Assembly (NCBI GenBank): GCA_902363555.1
Contig: CABJAM010000001.1
Location: forward strand, 682,001 to 746,000
Reading direction: 5' to 3'
DNA: 64,000 nt
DNA from: Lachnospiraceae bacterium
Lineage (GTDB): Bacteria; Bacillota; Clostridia; Lachnospirales; Lachnospiraceae
Part shown: positions 55,715-63,113 of the stretch, in pieces
Numbering within the stretch: the stretch's first letter is position 1
Layout: every line of letters starts with the position of its first letter
Notes under the pieces: generated by a model
Seen by the model: only the letters and a program-made list of their open reading frames with translations
What the model was told of the DNA's origin: nothing
Databases searched by the model: none
Translations under genes and position numbers: made by a program

Positions 55715-56185
55715 ATGAAGAAGAGAATAATAAGAATTGCATCATTTGTTATGATATTTTGCTTTTTATTTAATTCGATGGCATTTGCTAGTAATATAGA
55801 TACTGAAGATAACAATGATTTTATGCCTGAAGAATATGAACAAGAAGGTACACCTAATTTAACTCGCTGGAGTTATACAAGTTCAACAACAGAAGGATTG
55901 TCAATTAGTAGTAGCGGAGTAGCTACTATGAGGTCATCAGTTACAGGTTATCTTGGAACTACTACTAAAATTGACATCTATTTTTATTTACAGAAGTATG
56001 ATGGAACATGGAAGAATGTAAAAACATATAAGGATACCGTAAATAGTTATTATGCTGTGAAGGAGCATACCTACTCACCTCTTGATAAAGGATATAATTA
56101 TCGTTTACGTTGTACTTATTATGTATATGGTCCAAATAACCAATATGATCATTTTATGGAATATACATCCACCAAGTACTATTAA
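55715..56185 (+). CDS. Small secreted protein, unknown function
   Basis: 156 residues with a signal peptide (MKKRIIRIASFVMIFCFLF to FAS). The mature part has an acidic start (NIDTEDNNDFMPEEYEQEG), then SSSGVATMRSSVTGYLGTTTKIDIYFYLQ and an aromatic, Tyr-rich end. The pattern of alternating strands suggests a small beta-sandwich like those of secreted proteins in Firmicutes. It starts one base after the previous stop with AAAGAGGAA upstream, so the two form an operon, possibly membrane protein and secreted partner. Confidence 0.65.
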   Translation: MKKRIIRIASFVMIFCFLFNSMAFASNIDTEDNNDFMPEEYEQEGTPNLTRWSYTSSTTEGLSISSSGVATMRSSVTGYLGTTTKIDIYFYLQKYDGTWKNVKTYKDTVNSYYAVKEHTYSPLDKGYNYRLRCTYYVYGPNNQYDHFMEYTSTKYY

Positions 56186-56281
56186 ATTTATCCGAATAAA
56201 ATATTAAGCTATATAAATCATCAATCGCGCCAAGCCTGCCAACATAAATTTACAAATATTCAAAGACATCGGAAACGTCCG

Positions 56282-56586
56282 GTTCACATTCAGGCTTTGT
56301 CTGGGCCTCCCGCCTGCCGGCTCTGCGGCTGTCTCCTATGGCGGGGGGATAGTGCATTACAGCCACTTTAGAAAGACTTAGGGCTCAGGGGATTTGTGTT
56401 AATCTGGCCAAAAGGAAGAAGAACGGAGAAAAAATAAGAATACTCCCCTCCTTTTGGCCAGATTGTCCTTAACAAACCCCTGAGCCCTTAGACTTTCTTA
56501 AGTGGCGAAACAGCAGTATCCCCCGCCATAGGAGGCAGCCGCAGAGCCGGCAGGTGGGAGGCCCAGGCAAAGCCTGAATGTGAACG
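56282..56586. repeat. Large foldback repeat (two ~135-bp inverted arms)
   Basis: Left arm 56282-56416 and right arm 56449-56586 are near-complementary along their whole length, with a 32-base AG-rich centre. Segments such as CTGCCGGCTCTGCGGCTG, TCCTATGGCGGGGG, AGGGCTCAGGGG and CTGGCCAAAAGGA recur inverted. It contains no gene. Arms differ at scattered points, many tolerable as G-U pairs. The rest of the gene-free 56186-56740 is a C-rich stretch (56588-56670) and the comF promoter. A foldback transposable element or a MITE is likely. Confidence 0.8.
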
Positions 56587-56675
56587 CCTATCCCCTACCC
56601 CCACCCCCATTACCATATCTATACACTTTCCCCATATTCACTCCCGTTTCCCCCATAAAATCAGCAATATACTCA

Positions 56676-56705
56676 TTTACATCCCCCGCCAAAATCCTGT
56701 ATAAT
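56676..56705 (+). promoter_or_regulatory. Promoter of comF
   Basis: TTTACA (56676-56681), 18 bp, TATAAT (56700-56705), 35 bp before the chosen start codon. Confidence 0.6.
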
Positions 56706-56740
56706 ACCCATATCTGGAGAGCCCTTTGGGAAAGGAAGTT

Positions 56741-57469
56741 ATGCAGCAAAATTCTATAACACATCTATTCTATCCGCCCCGCTGCCCCATCTGTGACGGA
56801 ATACTTGGATTTCAGGAGGGCCTTGCCCACGAAGCCTGCCGGCGTCGGCTCATCTACGTCAAAGAGCCCACCTGTCTGCGATGCGGCAAGCCGGTATACA
56901 GCCCTGTGCAGGAATACTGTCTGGACTGTACACGGAAAACTGCGGTATTTGCCCGGGGAAATCTGTTTGACGGCGGCGCGTCGGTCTGGGTTTACACAAA
57001 AGAAATGCAGGAATCCATTGCCCGGTATAAATACCATGGGAAGCAGGAATACGCCCGTTTTTACGCCGATGAAGCCGTAAAGCATCTGGGCGGCTGGATC
57101 CGGGAGCGGCGGCCGGAATGTATCACAGCAGTTCCATTAAACCGCAGGAAATTGCGCGTGCGCGGCTTTAATCAGGCGCTGCTTGTGGCGCGGCAGATTG
57201 GCGCGCGGCTGAAAATACCCGTGGACGACCGGCTTCTTGTGAGGACCAGGTATACATTGCCCCAAAAAGAACTGAATCCCCGACAGCGTCTTGCAAATCT
57301 GCAAAAAGCGTTTGGTCCTGGCGATAGGGCCTCAAAGTATGCCTCAGTTTTAATTGTGGATGACATTTATACGACCGGCAGCACGATGCAGATTTGCAGT
57401 ATGATCCTGAAAAAATGCGGCGCCAAAAAGGTATGGATATTAAGCCTGTGCATTGGCAGCGACTATTAA
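56741..57469 (+). CDS. comF: ComF family phosphoribosyltransferase-like protein
   Basis: 242 residues. The N-terminal zinc module is YPPRCPICDG, then CLRCGKPVY and CLDCTRK. The phosphoribosyltransferase domain ends with the PRPP loop VLIVDDIYTTGSTMQICSM. ComFC-type proteins act in natural transformation in the cytoplasm, and homologues are widespread in non-competent bacteria. The length is usual. ATG 56741 with AAGGAAG is preferred; TTG 56726 with GGAGAG is possible. No comFA is adjacent. Confidence 0.88.
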   Translation: MQQNSITHLFYPPRCPICDGILGFQEGLAHEACRRRLIYVKEPTCLRCGKPVYSPVQEYCLDCTRKTAVFARGNLFDGGASVWVYTKEMQESIARYKYHGKQEYARFYADEAVKHLGGWIRERRPECITAVPLNRRKLRVRGFNQALLVARQIGARLKIPVDDRLLVRTRYTLPQKELNPRQRLANLQKAFGPGDRASKYASVLIVDDIYTTGSTMQICSMILKKCGAKKVWILSLCIGSDY

Positions 57470-57629
57470 AAAATAATATAATTTTAAAACTTTCTTTAGT
57501 CCTTGGATAGATTTATTTAAAGAAGTTCAACTATAATACATACATCAATCTGGAAAGCAGGGAACGAAAATGATAGATGCAGGCAGTGCGGCCAGCCGGA
57601 GGCATACGCTTGGAACGGAGGGGCTGGGG

Positions 57630-59570
57630 ATGAAAGGAAAAATATTTAAAATAAGTTATCTTGTATTTTTAATGTTTGCGGTAAAGATGGTGATCTACTA
57701 TGTCGCCGTGGATATACCCGTAATGTCGAACATTTCATTTCTGGTAACATTGGCATTTTTCGGGCTGGCTTTATATTTATATCAATACAGCAGCGCCAGA
57801 TCCAAGCGGTTACTGCGGTTTGTCTATGCCATATTTACCATTGTGCTGTTTATTGATGTGATTTATTATAATTACTTTAACCAGCTCGTCTCTGTGAATC
57901 AGATCTTTCAGATCAAAAACATGAAGGGCACGGAAAACAGTGTGAAGTCGGCCATCCCTTTGATGAGCCTGCTGATCGTGGCAGACCTGCCGGTGATCTG
58001 GTTTCTGCGGCTGAAATTTAAGGATAGTTTAAACAATCAGAAAAACGCTGCATTGAGCGCACGAAAAAAGCGCTGGCTGGCTATTGGACTGGGCGTCAGT
58101 ATTTTAATGATCGCATTGAATCCGCTGGGGATCGGGGCAATCCAGAAGATCAACAGCACCGAGGCCGTAACGGTCCATGTGAAGGATGTGGTGGATTCTA
58201 CGGTAGGTAAGATGATTTATAATCAGAGCTCCCTTGGCCGTATTCTGCAAAATAAATCTGTTCCGTCAGAGGTAGTCCAGGAGGTGGCCGATGATGTGAC
58301 CGACAGCGGTACTGGAAGCGGATCGGCAGGAGCAAATGCGTTTGCCGGTATTGCCAAAGGGAAAAATCTGATCGTTATACAGGTGGAATCCTTACAGAAT
58401 TTCTGCCTGAACCGCACGTATGAGGGCCAGGAGATCACACCAAACCTCAATGCTCTGTTGGGAAAGGATACCCTTTATTTTGATCATTACTATACGAACA
58501 TGGGCAAGGGAAATACATCCGATGCGGAGTTTTCCACGCAGACCAGTCTCTACCCGGTGATTGAGGGGGCCAGCTATGATCTTTATGTGGACAATGATTT
58601 TCTGGCGCTGCCCCAGTTGATGAAGGATGCAGGCTACGCCACCTCGGCGGCTATTGGCGATGATAAGGATTTTTATAACCGCAGCACGGTTTATCCCAAT
58701 TTGGGCTATGATTATTTTTACAATGAAGAGAATCTGGAAATGGATGAGATTTCCGGGCTTGGGCTCAGCGATAAGTCCATGTTTTCTCAGATGGCTGATC
58801 ATCTTGCCGGACAGGATGGGCCGTTTTACAGCTTTATTATTACATTAACCAATCATTATCCGTATGTGCTGGAAGAAGATTTTGAAGCGACGTTAAAGCT
58901 TAAGGAATCGGATAAGGATACGCTGTTTGGCGGCTATTTGCAGACTGTGCGCTATACGGATGAGGCGATTGGAGAATTTATTCAGGCATTGAAGGACAAT
59001 GGACTTTATGAAAATACGGTGATTGCCATTTATGGCGATCATCACGGGCTCAATTGCCTGGATGAGGAAAATTATACACGGATGAGCGAGTATCTTGGCT
59101 ATGCCTATGACTATGATACGATGCTGAATATTCCCATGCTCATACATATACCCGGGCTGGGGAGCGCCAGAACGATTGAAACTGTTGGCGGTCAGGTGGA
59201 TTTTCTGCCGACGATTGCAAATCTGTATGGTCTGGATCTGTCGCAGAGCGTGACCTTTGGCCAGGATCTGGTCAATGCAAAGGAGGGCTTTGTGGCTACG
59301 GTGGCCTATATGCTCCAGGGGTCCTTTTTCAAGGATGGTATTATGTACGAGATTGGCCGTGACGGCTCCTTTGAGGGCGGAAGAGCGCTGGATCTGGATA
59401 CCCATGAGGCTGTGGATATCGAAGGTCTGGAGGAGGATTCCCAGAAGGCTGTAACGGTTACGGAAATGTCCAAATATATTCTTGAACACAATGAAGCAGC
59501 CATGTCTGATGATGAGCTGGAAAAGCGTTTGGAAACTGTGGAGAGCGAGGTTGATTCGGAGGGCGTTTAA
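57630..59570 (+). CDS. LTA synthase family phosphoglycerol/alkaline-phosphatase-fold transferase
   Basis: About 646 residues. Five N-terminal helices (to ~190) are followed by the extracytoplasmic sulfatase-fold domain. The metal glutamate is in LIVIQVESLQNF, the nucleophile is T296 in GKGNTSDAEFSTQTSLYP, and the other metal residues are in AIYGDHHGL. LtaS proteins move phosphoglycerol from phosphatidylglycerol to a glycolipid or glycan. In this context a phosphoglycerol modification of the glycan is also conceivable. GGAGGGG at 57617-57623 favours ATG 57630 over ATG 57570. Confidence 0.88.
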   Translation: MKGKIFKISYLVFLMFAVKMVIYYVAVDIPVMSNISFLVTLAFFGLALYLYQYSSARSKRLLRFVYAIFTIVLFIDVIYYNYFNQLVSVNQIFQIKNMKGTENSVKSAIPLMSLLIVADLPVIWFLRLKFKDSLNNQKNAALSARKKRWLAIGLGVSILMIALNPLGIGAIQKINSTEAVTVHVKDVVDSTVGKMIYNQSSLGRILQNKSVPSEVVQEVADDVTDSGTGSGSAGANAFAGIAKGKNLIVIQVESLQNFCLNRTYEGQEITPNLNALLGKDTLYFDHYYTNMGKGNTSDAEFSTQTSLYPVIEGASYDLYVDNDFLALPQLMKDAGYATSAAIGDDKDFYNRSTVYPNLGYDYFYNEENLEMDEISGLGLSDKSMFSQMADHLAGQDGPFYSFIITLTNHYPYVLEEDFEATLKLKESDKDTLFGGYLQTVRYTDEAIGEFIQALKDNGLYENTVIAIYGDHHGLNCLDEENYTRMSEYLGYAYDYDTMLNIPMLIHIPGLGSARTIETVGGQVDFLPTIANLYGLDLSQSVTFGQDLVNAKEGFVATVAYMLQGSFFKDGIMYEIGRDGSFEGGRALDLDTHEAVDIEGLEEDSQKAVTVTEMSKYILEHNEAAMSDDELEKRLETVESEVDSEGV

Positions 59571-59596
59571 AAAATATCATAAATTTAGAAAAAAGT

Positions 59597-59722
59597 CTTT
59601 CTTTTTTCTGAGATTTTGGTATAATCACATATGTAAACGCATTCCCTCAATTTGCGTTTATGCAGATCCTTGAACCAGAAGCATATGCCTCCTGCGTGGT
59701 GCTCGGGGCGCTTCTGGTTTTT
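59597..59722 (+). ncRNA. Candidate ~90-nt small RNA or terminator-leader between ltaS-like gene and rpmG
   Basis: An extended -10 promoter (TGGTATAAT, TATAAT at 59620-59625) precedes two hairpins. The first is TAAACGCA (59634-59641) with TGCGTTTA (59653-59660). The second is a long terminator-like stem AACCAGAAGC (59673-59682) with GCTTCTGGTT (59710-59719), with inner GCCTC/GGGGC and followed by T runs. The expected transcript would be ~59632-59722. The second hairpin may also terminate the ltaS-like gene. It matches no RNA family I recognise. Confidence 0.4.
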
Positions 59723-59743
59723 AAAATTTTTTTTTGACCCGCA

Positions 59744-59773
59744 CTTGACGAATTTCGTCAAGTATGCTATATT
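59744..59773 (+). promoter_or_regulatory. rpmG promoter with palindromic operator over the -35
   Basis: TTGACG (59745-59750), 17 bp, TATATT (59768-59773). A perfect 19-bp palindrome CTTGACGAATTTCGTCAAG (59744-59762, single central T) covers the -35 box and half the spacer. This would suit a dimeric repressor. It is ~88 bp upstream of the rpmG start codon. Confidence 0.65.
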
Positions 59774-59859
59774 AGACTAGCTATGGAAGGCGGTCTTTTT
59801 TTTATGCCTAAAAATTAGACCATACAACATTTCAATAAAATTATATGGAGGTGGAAGTT

Positions 59860-60009
59860 GTGCGCGTTAAAATTACATTGGCATGTACGGAGTGCAAGCA
59901 GCGTAACTACAACATGACGAAAGAGAAAAAGGCTCACCCGGACAGAATGGAAACCAAGAAGTATTGCAGATTCTGTAAGAGACACACCACACACAAGGAA
60001 ACAAAGTAA
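59860..60009 (+). CDS. rpmG: Ribosomal protein L33
   Basis: 49 residues, starting at GTG 59860 after GGAGGTGGAAGTT. MRVKITLACTECKQRNY with the C-x2-C pair and KKYCRFCKRHTTHKETK with the second C-x2-C pair identify the zinc-binding form of L33, a component of the large ribosomal subunit. It opens the rpmG-secE-nusG-rplKA set and has its own palindromic promoter. Zinc-type L33 is often under zinc-responsive control elsewhere, but the operator here has not been matched to any regulator. Confidence 0.95.
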   Translation: MRVKITLACTECKQRNYNMTKEKKAHPDRMETKKYCRFCKRHTTHKETK

Positions 60010-60035
60010 TCGGACAATTGCAAGGAGTGAAAATT

Positions 60036-60239
60036 ATGGGTGATACAGCAGAAAAGGTTAATAAACCCAGCAAGTTCAGCCAGGTTAAGGCAGAGTTCAA
60101 GAAAGTCATCTGGCCTGATAAGACATCTGCTGCAAAGCAGACCGTCGCTGTCGTTGTAATTTCCGTTGTACTTGGAGTAATTATCGCAATTCTCGATTTT
60201 ATCTTTAAGTATGGTATTGATTTTCTTATATCATTATAG
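60036..60239 (+). CDS. secE: Preprotein translocase subunit SecE
   Basis: 67 residues, the short one-helix form. VKAEFKKVIWPDKTSAAKQT is the conserved amphipathic segment, and VAVVVISVVLGVIIAILDFIF the single membrane helix. SecE clamps SecY in the translocon. ATG 60036 follows AAGGAGTG. It lies between rpmG and nusG as in most Firmicutes. Confidence 0.95.
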   Translation: MGDTAEKVNKPSKFSQVKAEFKKVIWPDKTSAAKQTVAVVVISVVLGVIIAILDFIFKYGIDFLISL

Positions 60240-60253
60240 GAAAAGGTGAGTAT

Positions 60254-60769
60254 ATGGCAGAAGCAAAGTGGTACGTAGCGCATACCTATTCAGGCTATGA
60301 GAACAAGGTAAAAGCGAATATTGAAAAATCCATTCAGAACCTTCATCTGGAAGACCAGATTTTAAGCGTGGAGGTTCCGTTGGAGAGCGTTGTCGAGGTG
60401 AAAAATGGCCAGAAGAAGACCGTACAGAGGAAGTTATTTCCCGGATATGTGCTCCTTCATATGGACATGAACGACGAAACCTGGTATGTCGTGCGTAATA
60501 CCCGCGGCGTGACCGGATTTGTCGGACCGGAATCCAAACCGGTGCCTTTGACAGAAGCTGAGATGGCGAATATGGGAATTCGCCCGGAAACCGTTCAGAT
60601 TGACTATGAGGTCGGCGATATGATTCAGGTCATTTCCGGCGCATGGAAAGATACGGTCGGACAGGTCAAATCCATTAACACAAGTAAGTCGATGGTGACG
60701 ATCGGCGTGGATATGTTTGGCCGCGAGACTGCCGTAGAATTCAGCTTTAATGATATTAAAAAGATGTAA
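60254..60769 (+). CDS. nusG: Transcription termination/antitermination factor NusG
   Basis: 171 residues. KWYVAHTYSGYENKVKANIEK begins the NGN domain; FPGYVLLHMDMNDETWYVVRNTRGVTGFVG ends it. The KOW domain is VGDMIQVISGAWKDTVGQV. It binds RNA polymerase and modulates pausing and termination. It starts after AAAAGGTGAG, 14 bases after secE. Confidence 0.95.
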   Translation: MAEAKWYVAHTYSGYENKVKANIEKSIQNLHLEDQILSVEVPLESVVEVKNGQKKTVQRKLFPGYVLLHMDMNDETWYVVRNTRGVTGFVGPESKPVPLTEAEMANMGIRPETVQIDYEVGDMIQVISGAWKDTVGQVKSINTSKSMVTIGVDMFGRETAVEFSFNDIKKM

Positions 60770-60780
60770 CTTTTTCAGTT

Positions 60781-60825
60781 CGGCTGCTTATACAGCCGGT
60801 GGGAGGGAGATTCCCGCATTACCAC
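60781..60825 (+). promoter_or_regulatory. Putative L1-binding operator before rplK
   Basis: GGTGGGAGGG ... GCATTACCAC (60798-60825) resembles the GGUGGGAG...AUACCACC strands of the 23S rRNA L1 stalk, and GGGA/TCCC can pair within it. A small hairpin, CGGCTG-CTTATA-CAGCCG (60781-60798), precedes it. L1 is known to repress its own operon by binding an mRNA mimic of the stalk. A related site lies before rplA. Confidence 0.6.
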
Positions 60826-60847
60826 ATTATTCAGGAGGTGCCTAAAA

Positions 60848-61273
60848 ATGGCAAAGAAAGTAACAGGTTATATTAAATTACAGATCCCTGCTGGTAAGGC
60901 AACACCAGCACCGCCAGTTGGTCCTGCATTAGGTCAGCACGGCGTTAACATTGTACAGTTTACAAAGGAATTTAATGCAAGAACGGCTGATCAGAACGGT
61001 ATGATCATTCCGGTTGTTATTACGGTTTATAATGACAGAAGCTTCAGCTTCATCACTAAAACTCCGCCAGCTGCAGTTTTATTAAAGAAAGCATGCAACA
61101 TCCAGTCCGGTTCTGCAAATTCCAAGAAGACGAAGGTTGCTTCCATTTCCAAAGCGGAATTACAGAAGATCGCTGAATTAAAGATGCCGGATTTAAATGC
61201 TGCCAGCGTTGAAGCTGCTATGAGCATGGTTGCCGGTACCGCAAGAAGCATGGGTATCACAGTCGTTGACTAA
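60848..61273 (+). CDS. rplK: Ribosomal protein L11
   Basis: 141 residues. KVTGYIKLQIPAGKATPAPPVGPALGQHGVNIVQFTKEFNART is the hallmark N-terminal domain, and KSMGITVVD-type ending (ARSMGITVVD) closes the RNA-binding C-terminal domain. L11 forms the GTPase-associated centre of the 50S subunit. ATG 60848 follows GGAGGTG. Confidence 0.96.
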   Translation: MAKKVTGYIKLQIPAGKATPAPPVGPALGQHGVNIVQFTKEFNARTADQNGMIIPVVITVYNDRSFSFITKTPPAAVLLKKACNIQSGSANSKKTKVASISKAELQKIAELKMPDLNAASVEAAMSMVAGTARSMGITVVD

Positions 61274-61287
61274 TATGTATCGCAACG

Positions 61288-61389
61288 TGCGTCGGTGTGG
61301 GCGTTTAGACACTTTTGCCATGGCAAAGGTCACCGGCGTAGATGAAACAAGTAGCATAAACGTGGGAGGGTCGCTCCCGATATGACCAC
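61288..61389 (+). promoter_or_regulatory. Structured rplA leader with second L1-like operator
   Basis: An outer stem CGTCGGTG...CACCGGCG (61288-61337 region) encloses the perfect palindrome TTTGCCATGGCAAA. Then GTGGGAG...CTCCCGATATGACCAC (61362-61389) repeats the L1-stalk-like motif seen before rplK, immediately ahead of GGAGG. This could let L1 control its own cistron separately from rplK. Confidence 0.5.
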
Positions 61390-61404
61390 AAGGAGGATTT
61401 TATA

Positions 61405-62097
61405 ATGAAAAAAGGTAAGAGATATGTTGAGGCTACAAAGTTAGTAGACCGCACAAGTCTTTATGATGTAGATGACGCAGTGGCACTTGTTAAGAAGGCT
61501 GCCAGTGCAAAGTTTGATGAAACGATCGAAGCACACATTCGTCTGGGTGTTGATGGTCGTCACGCAGATCAGCAGGTACGTGGTGCTGTTGTATTACCTC
61601 ATGGAACCGGTAAAAAGGTTCGCGTGCTTGTATTCGCCAAGGGCGACAAGGTTGCTGAGGCTGAGGCAGCAGGCGCTGATTATGTAGGTGGTGACGAGCT
61701 CATCCCGAGAATCCAGAACGAAGGCTGGTTAGACTTTGACGTTGTTGTTGCAACTCCGGATATGATGGGTGTTGTTGGCCGTCTGGGCCGTGTACTCGGA
61801 CCTAAAGGCTTAATGCCAAACCCGAAGGCTGGTACTGTAACAATGGACGTAACAAAAGCTGTCAACGATATCAAAGCTGGTAAGATCGAGTACAGATTGG
61901 ATAAGACAAACATTATCCATGTTCCGGTTGGTAAGGCTTCCTTTACTGAAGAACAATTAGCGGACAACTTCCATACATTAATGGGCGCAATCATTAAGGC
62001 AAAACCGTCAGCCGCCAAAGGCCAGTATTTAAGAAGCGTTGTAATCAGCTCTACTATGGGCCCTGGCATCAAGATTAATCCGGTAAAACTGGCTTAA
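61405..62097 (+). CDS. rplA: Ribosomal protein L1
   Basis: 230 residues. KRYVEATKLVDRTSLYDVDDAVALVKKAA starts the protein. ATPDMMGVVGRLGRVLGPKGLMPNPKAGTVT is the signature motif. L1 binds the mobile stalk of 23S rRNA and acts as translational repressor in many bacteria. ATG 61405 follows AAGGAGG. Confidence 0.96.
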   Translation: MKKGKRYVEATKLVDRTSLYDVDDAVALVKKAASAKFDETIEAHIRLGVDGRHADQQVRGAVVLPHGTGKKVRVLVFAKGDKVAEAEAAGADYVGGDELIPRIQNEGWLDFDVVVATPDMMGVVGRLGRVLGPKGLMPNPKAGTVTMDVTKAVNDIKAGKIEYRLDKTNIIHVPVGKASFTEEQLADNFHTLMGAIIKAKPSAAKGQYLRSVVISSTMGPGIKINPVKLA

Positions 62098-62116
62098 TAA
62101 TTTCTTCGGTTTATGA

Positions 62117-62171
62117 TTGACAGCCGATATAAATCATGTTAGAATAGTATTCGCGCTGATGCGCAGGCAGG
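62117..62171 (+). promoter_or_regulatory. rplJ promoter and 5'-terminal hairpin
   Basis: TTGACA (62117-62122), 17 bp, TAGAAT (62140-62145) with TG two bases before: a near-consensus promoter. Seven bases later stands GCGC-TGAT-GCGC (62153-62164) followed by AGGCAGG, matching the mreB 5' end almost base for base. Confidence 0.75.
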
Positions 62172-62184
62172 TTATTTTATGAAT

Positions 62185-62300
62185 GATCTGCAAATATGCA
62201 AACAAATGCTGCCAGAGACAGTAGGTGCCGTAAGGCATAAGTTGTGAACGCCTACCGAGGACGCTAATAAGCAAAGCCCTTTCGGGTATATCTTATAGCT
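62185..62300 (+). promoter_or_regulatory. L10 ribosomal leader RNA
   Basis: GCTGCCAGAGACAGTAGG (from 62208) followed by GCCTACCGAGGACG (62250 region) is the conserved core of the Firmicutes L10 leader that binds L10 or the L10-L12 complex and controls rplJL expression. The attenuator at 62305 follows. Confidence 0.8.
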
Positions 62301-62304
62301 ATCA

Positions 62305-62338
62305 AACCTCTTTGTCTTCGGGCAAAGAGGTTATTTTT
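62305..62338 (+). terminator. Attenuator of the rplJL operon
   Basis: Perfect 10-bp stem AACCTCTTTG (62305-62314) with CAAAGAGGTT (62323-62332), loop containing TTCG, then ATTTTT. It lies in the leader of rplJ, so readthrough would set expression. Confidence 0.85.
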
Positions 62339-62430
62339 CGCGCAGCAACGAGCCACAAAGGGGAGCTTGCTCACCTTTGCGGCGACTGCCGCGATCCGGT
62401 GTAGCGCAGCGGAACCGGATGCAGCGCAGT
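62339..62430 (+). repeat. Dispersed two-hairpin element, copy 3, inside the rplJ leader
   Basis: AGCAACGA, GAGCTTGCTCA and GGCGACTGCCGCGA are as in copy 1. Hairpin 1 pairs GCCACAAAGG (62352-62361) with CCTTTGCGGC (62374-62383), one mismatch. Hairpin 2 is a perfect ATCCGGT/ACCGGAT stem. It lies between the attenuator and the rplJ ribosome binding site, so it is part of the read-through mRNA. Confidence 0.75.
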
Positions 62431-62487
62431 ATAAAGTCAGCACCCCATGGCTTTAATGGGAACGATTATATAAGGAGGTGCACCAAA

Positions 62488-62982
62488 ATGGCAAAAGTTG
62501 AATTAAAACAGCCGATCGTTGACGAGATTTCTTCTCTTCTTGACGGCGCTCAGGCAATGGTTATTGTGGATTATCGCGGTCTTACCGTTGAAGAAGACAC
62601 AAAACTTCGTAAAGCTTTAAGAGATGGCGGCGTAACATACAAAGTATATAAAAATACTCTGATCAAACGTGCGACTGCCGGTACAGAATTTGAAGCAGTA
62701 GCTGAAATTCTTGAAGGGCCTACTGCAATCGCAGTAAGCAAAGAGGACGCCACAGCTCCTGCAAGAATTATTGCTGAAAATATCAAAGCAATGCCGAACC
62801 TTGAATTTAAGGGTGGTGTTGTTGGCGGCGTATACTATGACGCTAAGATGATCCAGGTTATTGCAAACATTCCTTCCAGAGAAGTATTGCTTGGAAGACT
62901 GCTTGGCAGTATCCAGTCTCCGATTGCAAACTTTGCTCGTGTTATTAAGCAGATCGCTGAAAAAGACGAAGCAGTTGCATAA
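62488..62982 (+). CDS. rplJ: Ribosomal protein L10
   Basis: 164 residues. VELKQPIVDEISSLLDGAQAMVIVDYRGLTVEEDTKLRKALRDGGVTYKVYKNTLIKRA is the L10 domain that binds 23S rRNA; the C-terminal helix (LLGSIQSPIANFARVIKQIAEKDEA) carries L7/L12 dimers. ATG 62488 follows AAGGAGGTG; an upstream in-frame extension through the repeat element is not credible. Confidence 0.96.
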   Translation: MAKVELKQPIVDEISSLLDGAQAMVIVDYRGLTVEEDTKLRKALRDGGVTYKVYKNTLIKRATAGTEFEAVAEILEGPTAIAVSKEDATAPARIIAENIKAMPNLEFKGGVVGGVYYDAKMIQVIANIPSREVLLGRLLGSIQSPIANFARVIKQIAEKDEAVA

Positions 62983-63113
62983 GACAAGTTTAGTTAAGGC
63001 GGCCGGCAGGTAACAGTTCAGACAGATCTGCACATATAAGCCGGATGGTCAGCCACACAGAAGCGGTCCATAAGCACCGCAGACAATCATAAATTAATTT
63101 GGAGGTAAATATC

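Noticed and set aside
56588..56610. G-quadruplex on the minus strand in the C-rich stretch
   Set aside because: Only three clear G tracts occur close together; a fourth requires splitting a tract or a long loop.
59803..59817. Mini-ORF MPKN before rpmG
   Set aside because: Four codons, with only a poorly placed AAGG; too short to support.
62377..62487. N-terminal extension of rplJ through the repeat element
   Set aside because: L10 homologues begin near MAKVELKQPI and a perfect ribosome binding site stands before ATG 62488.
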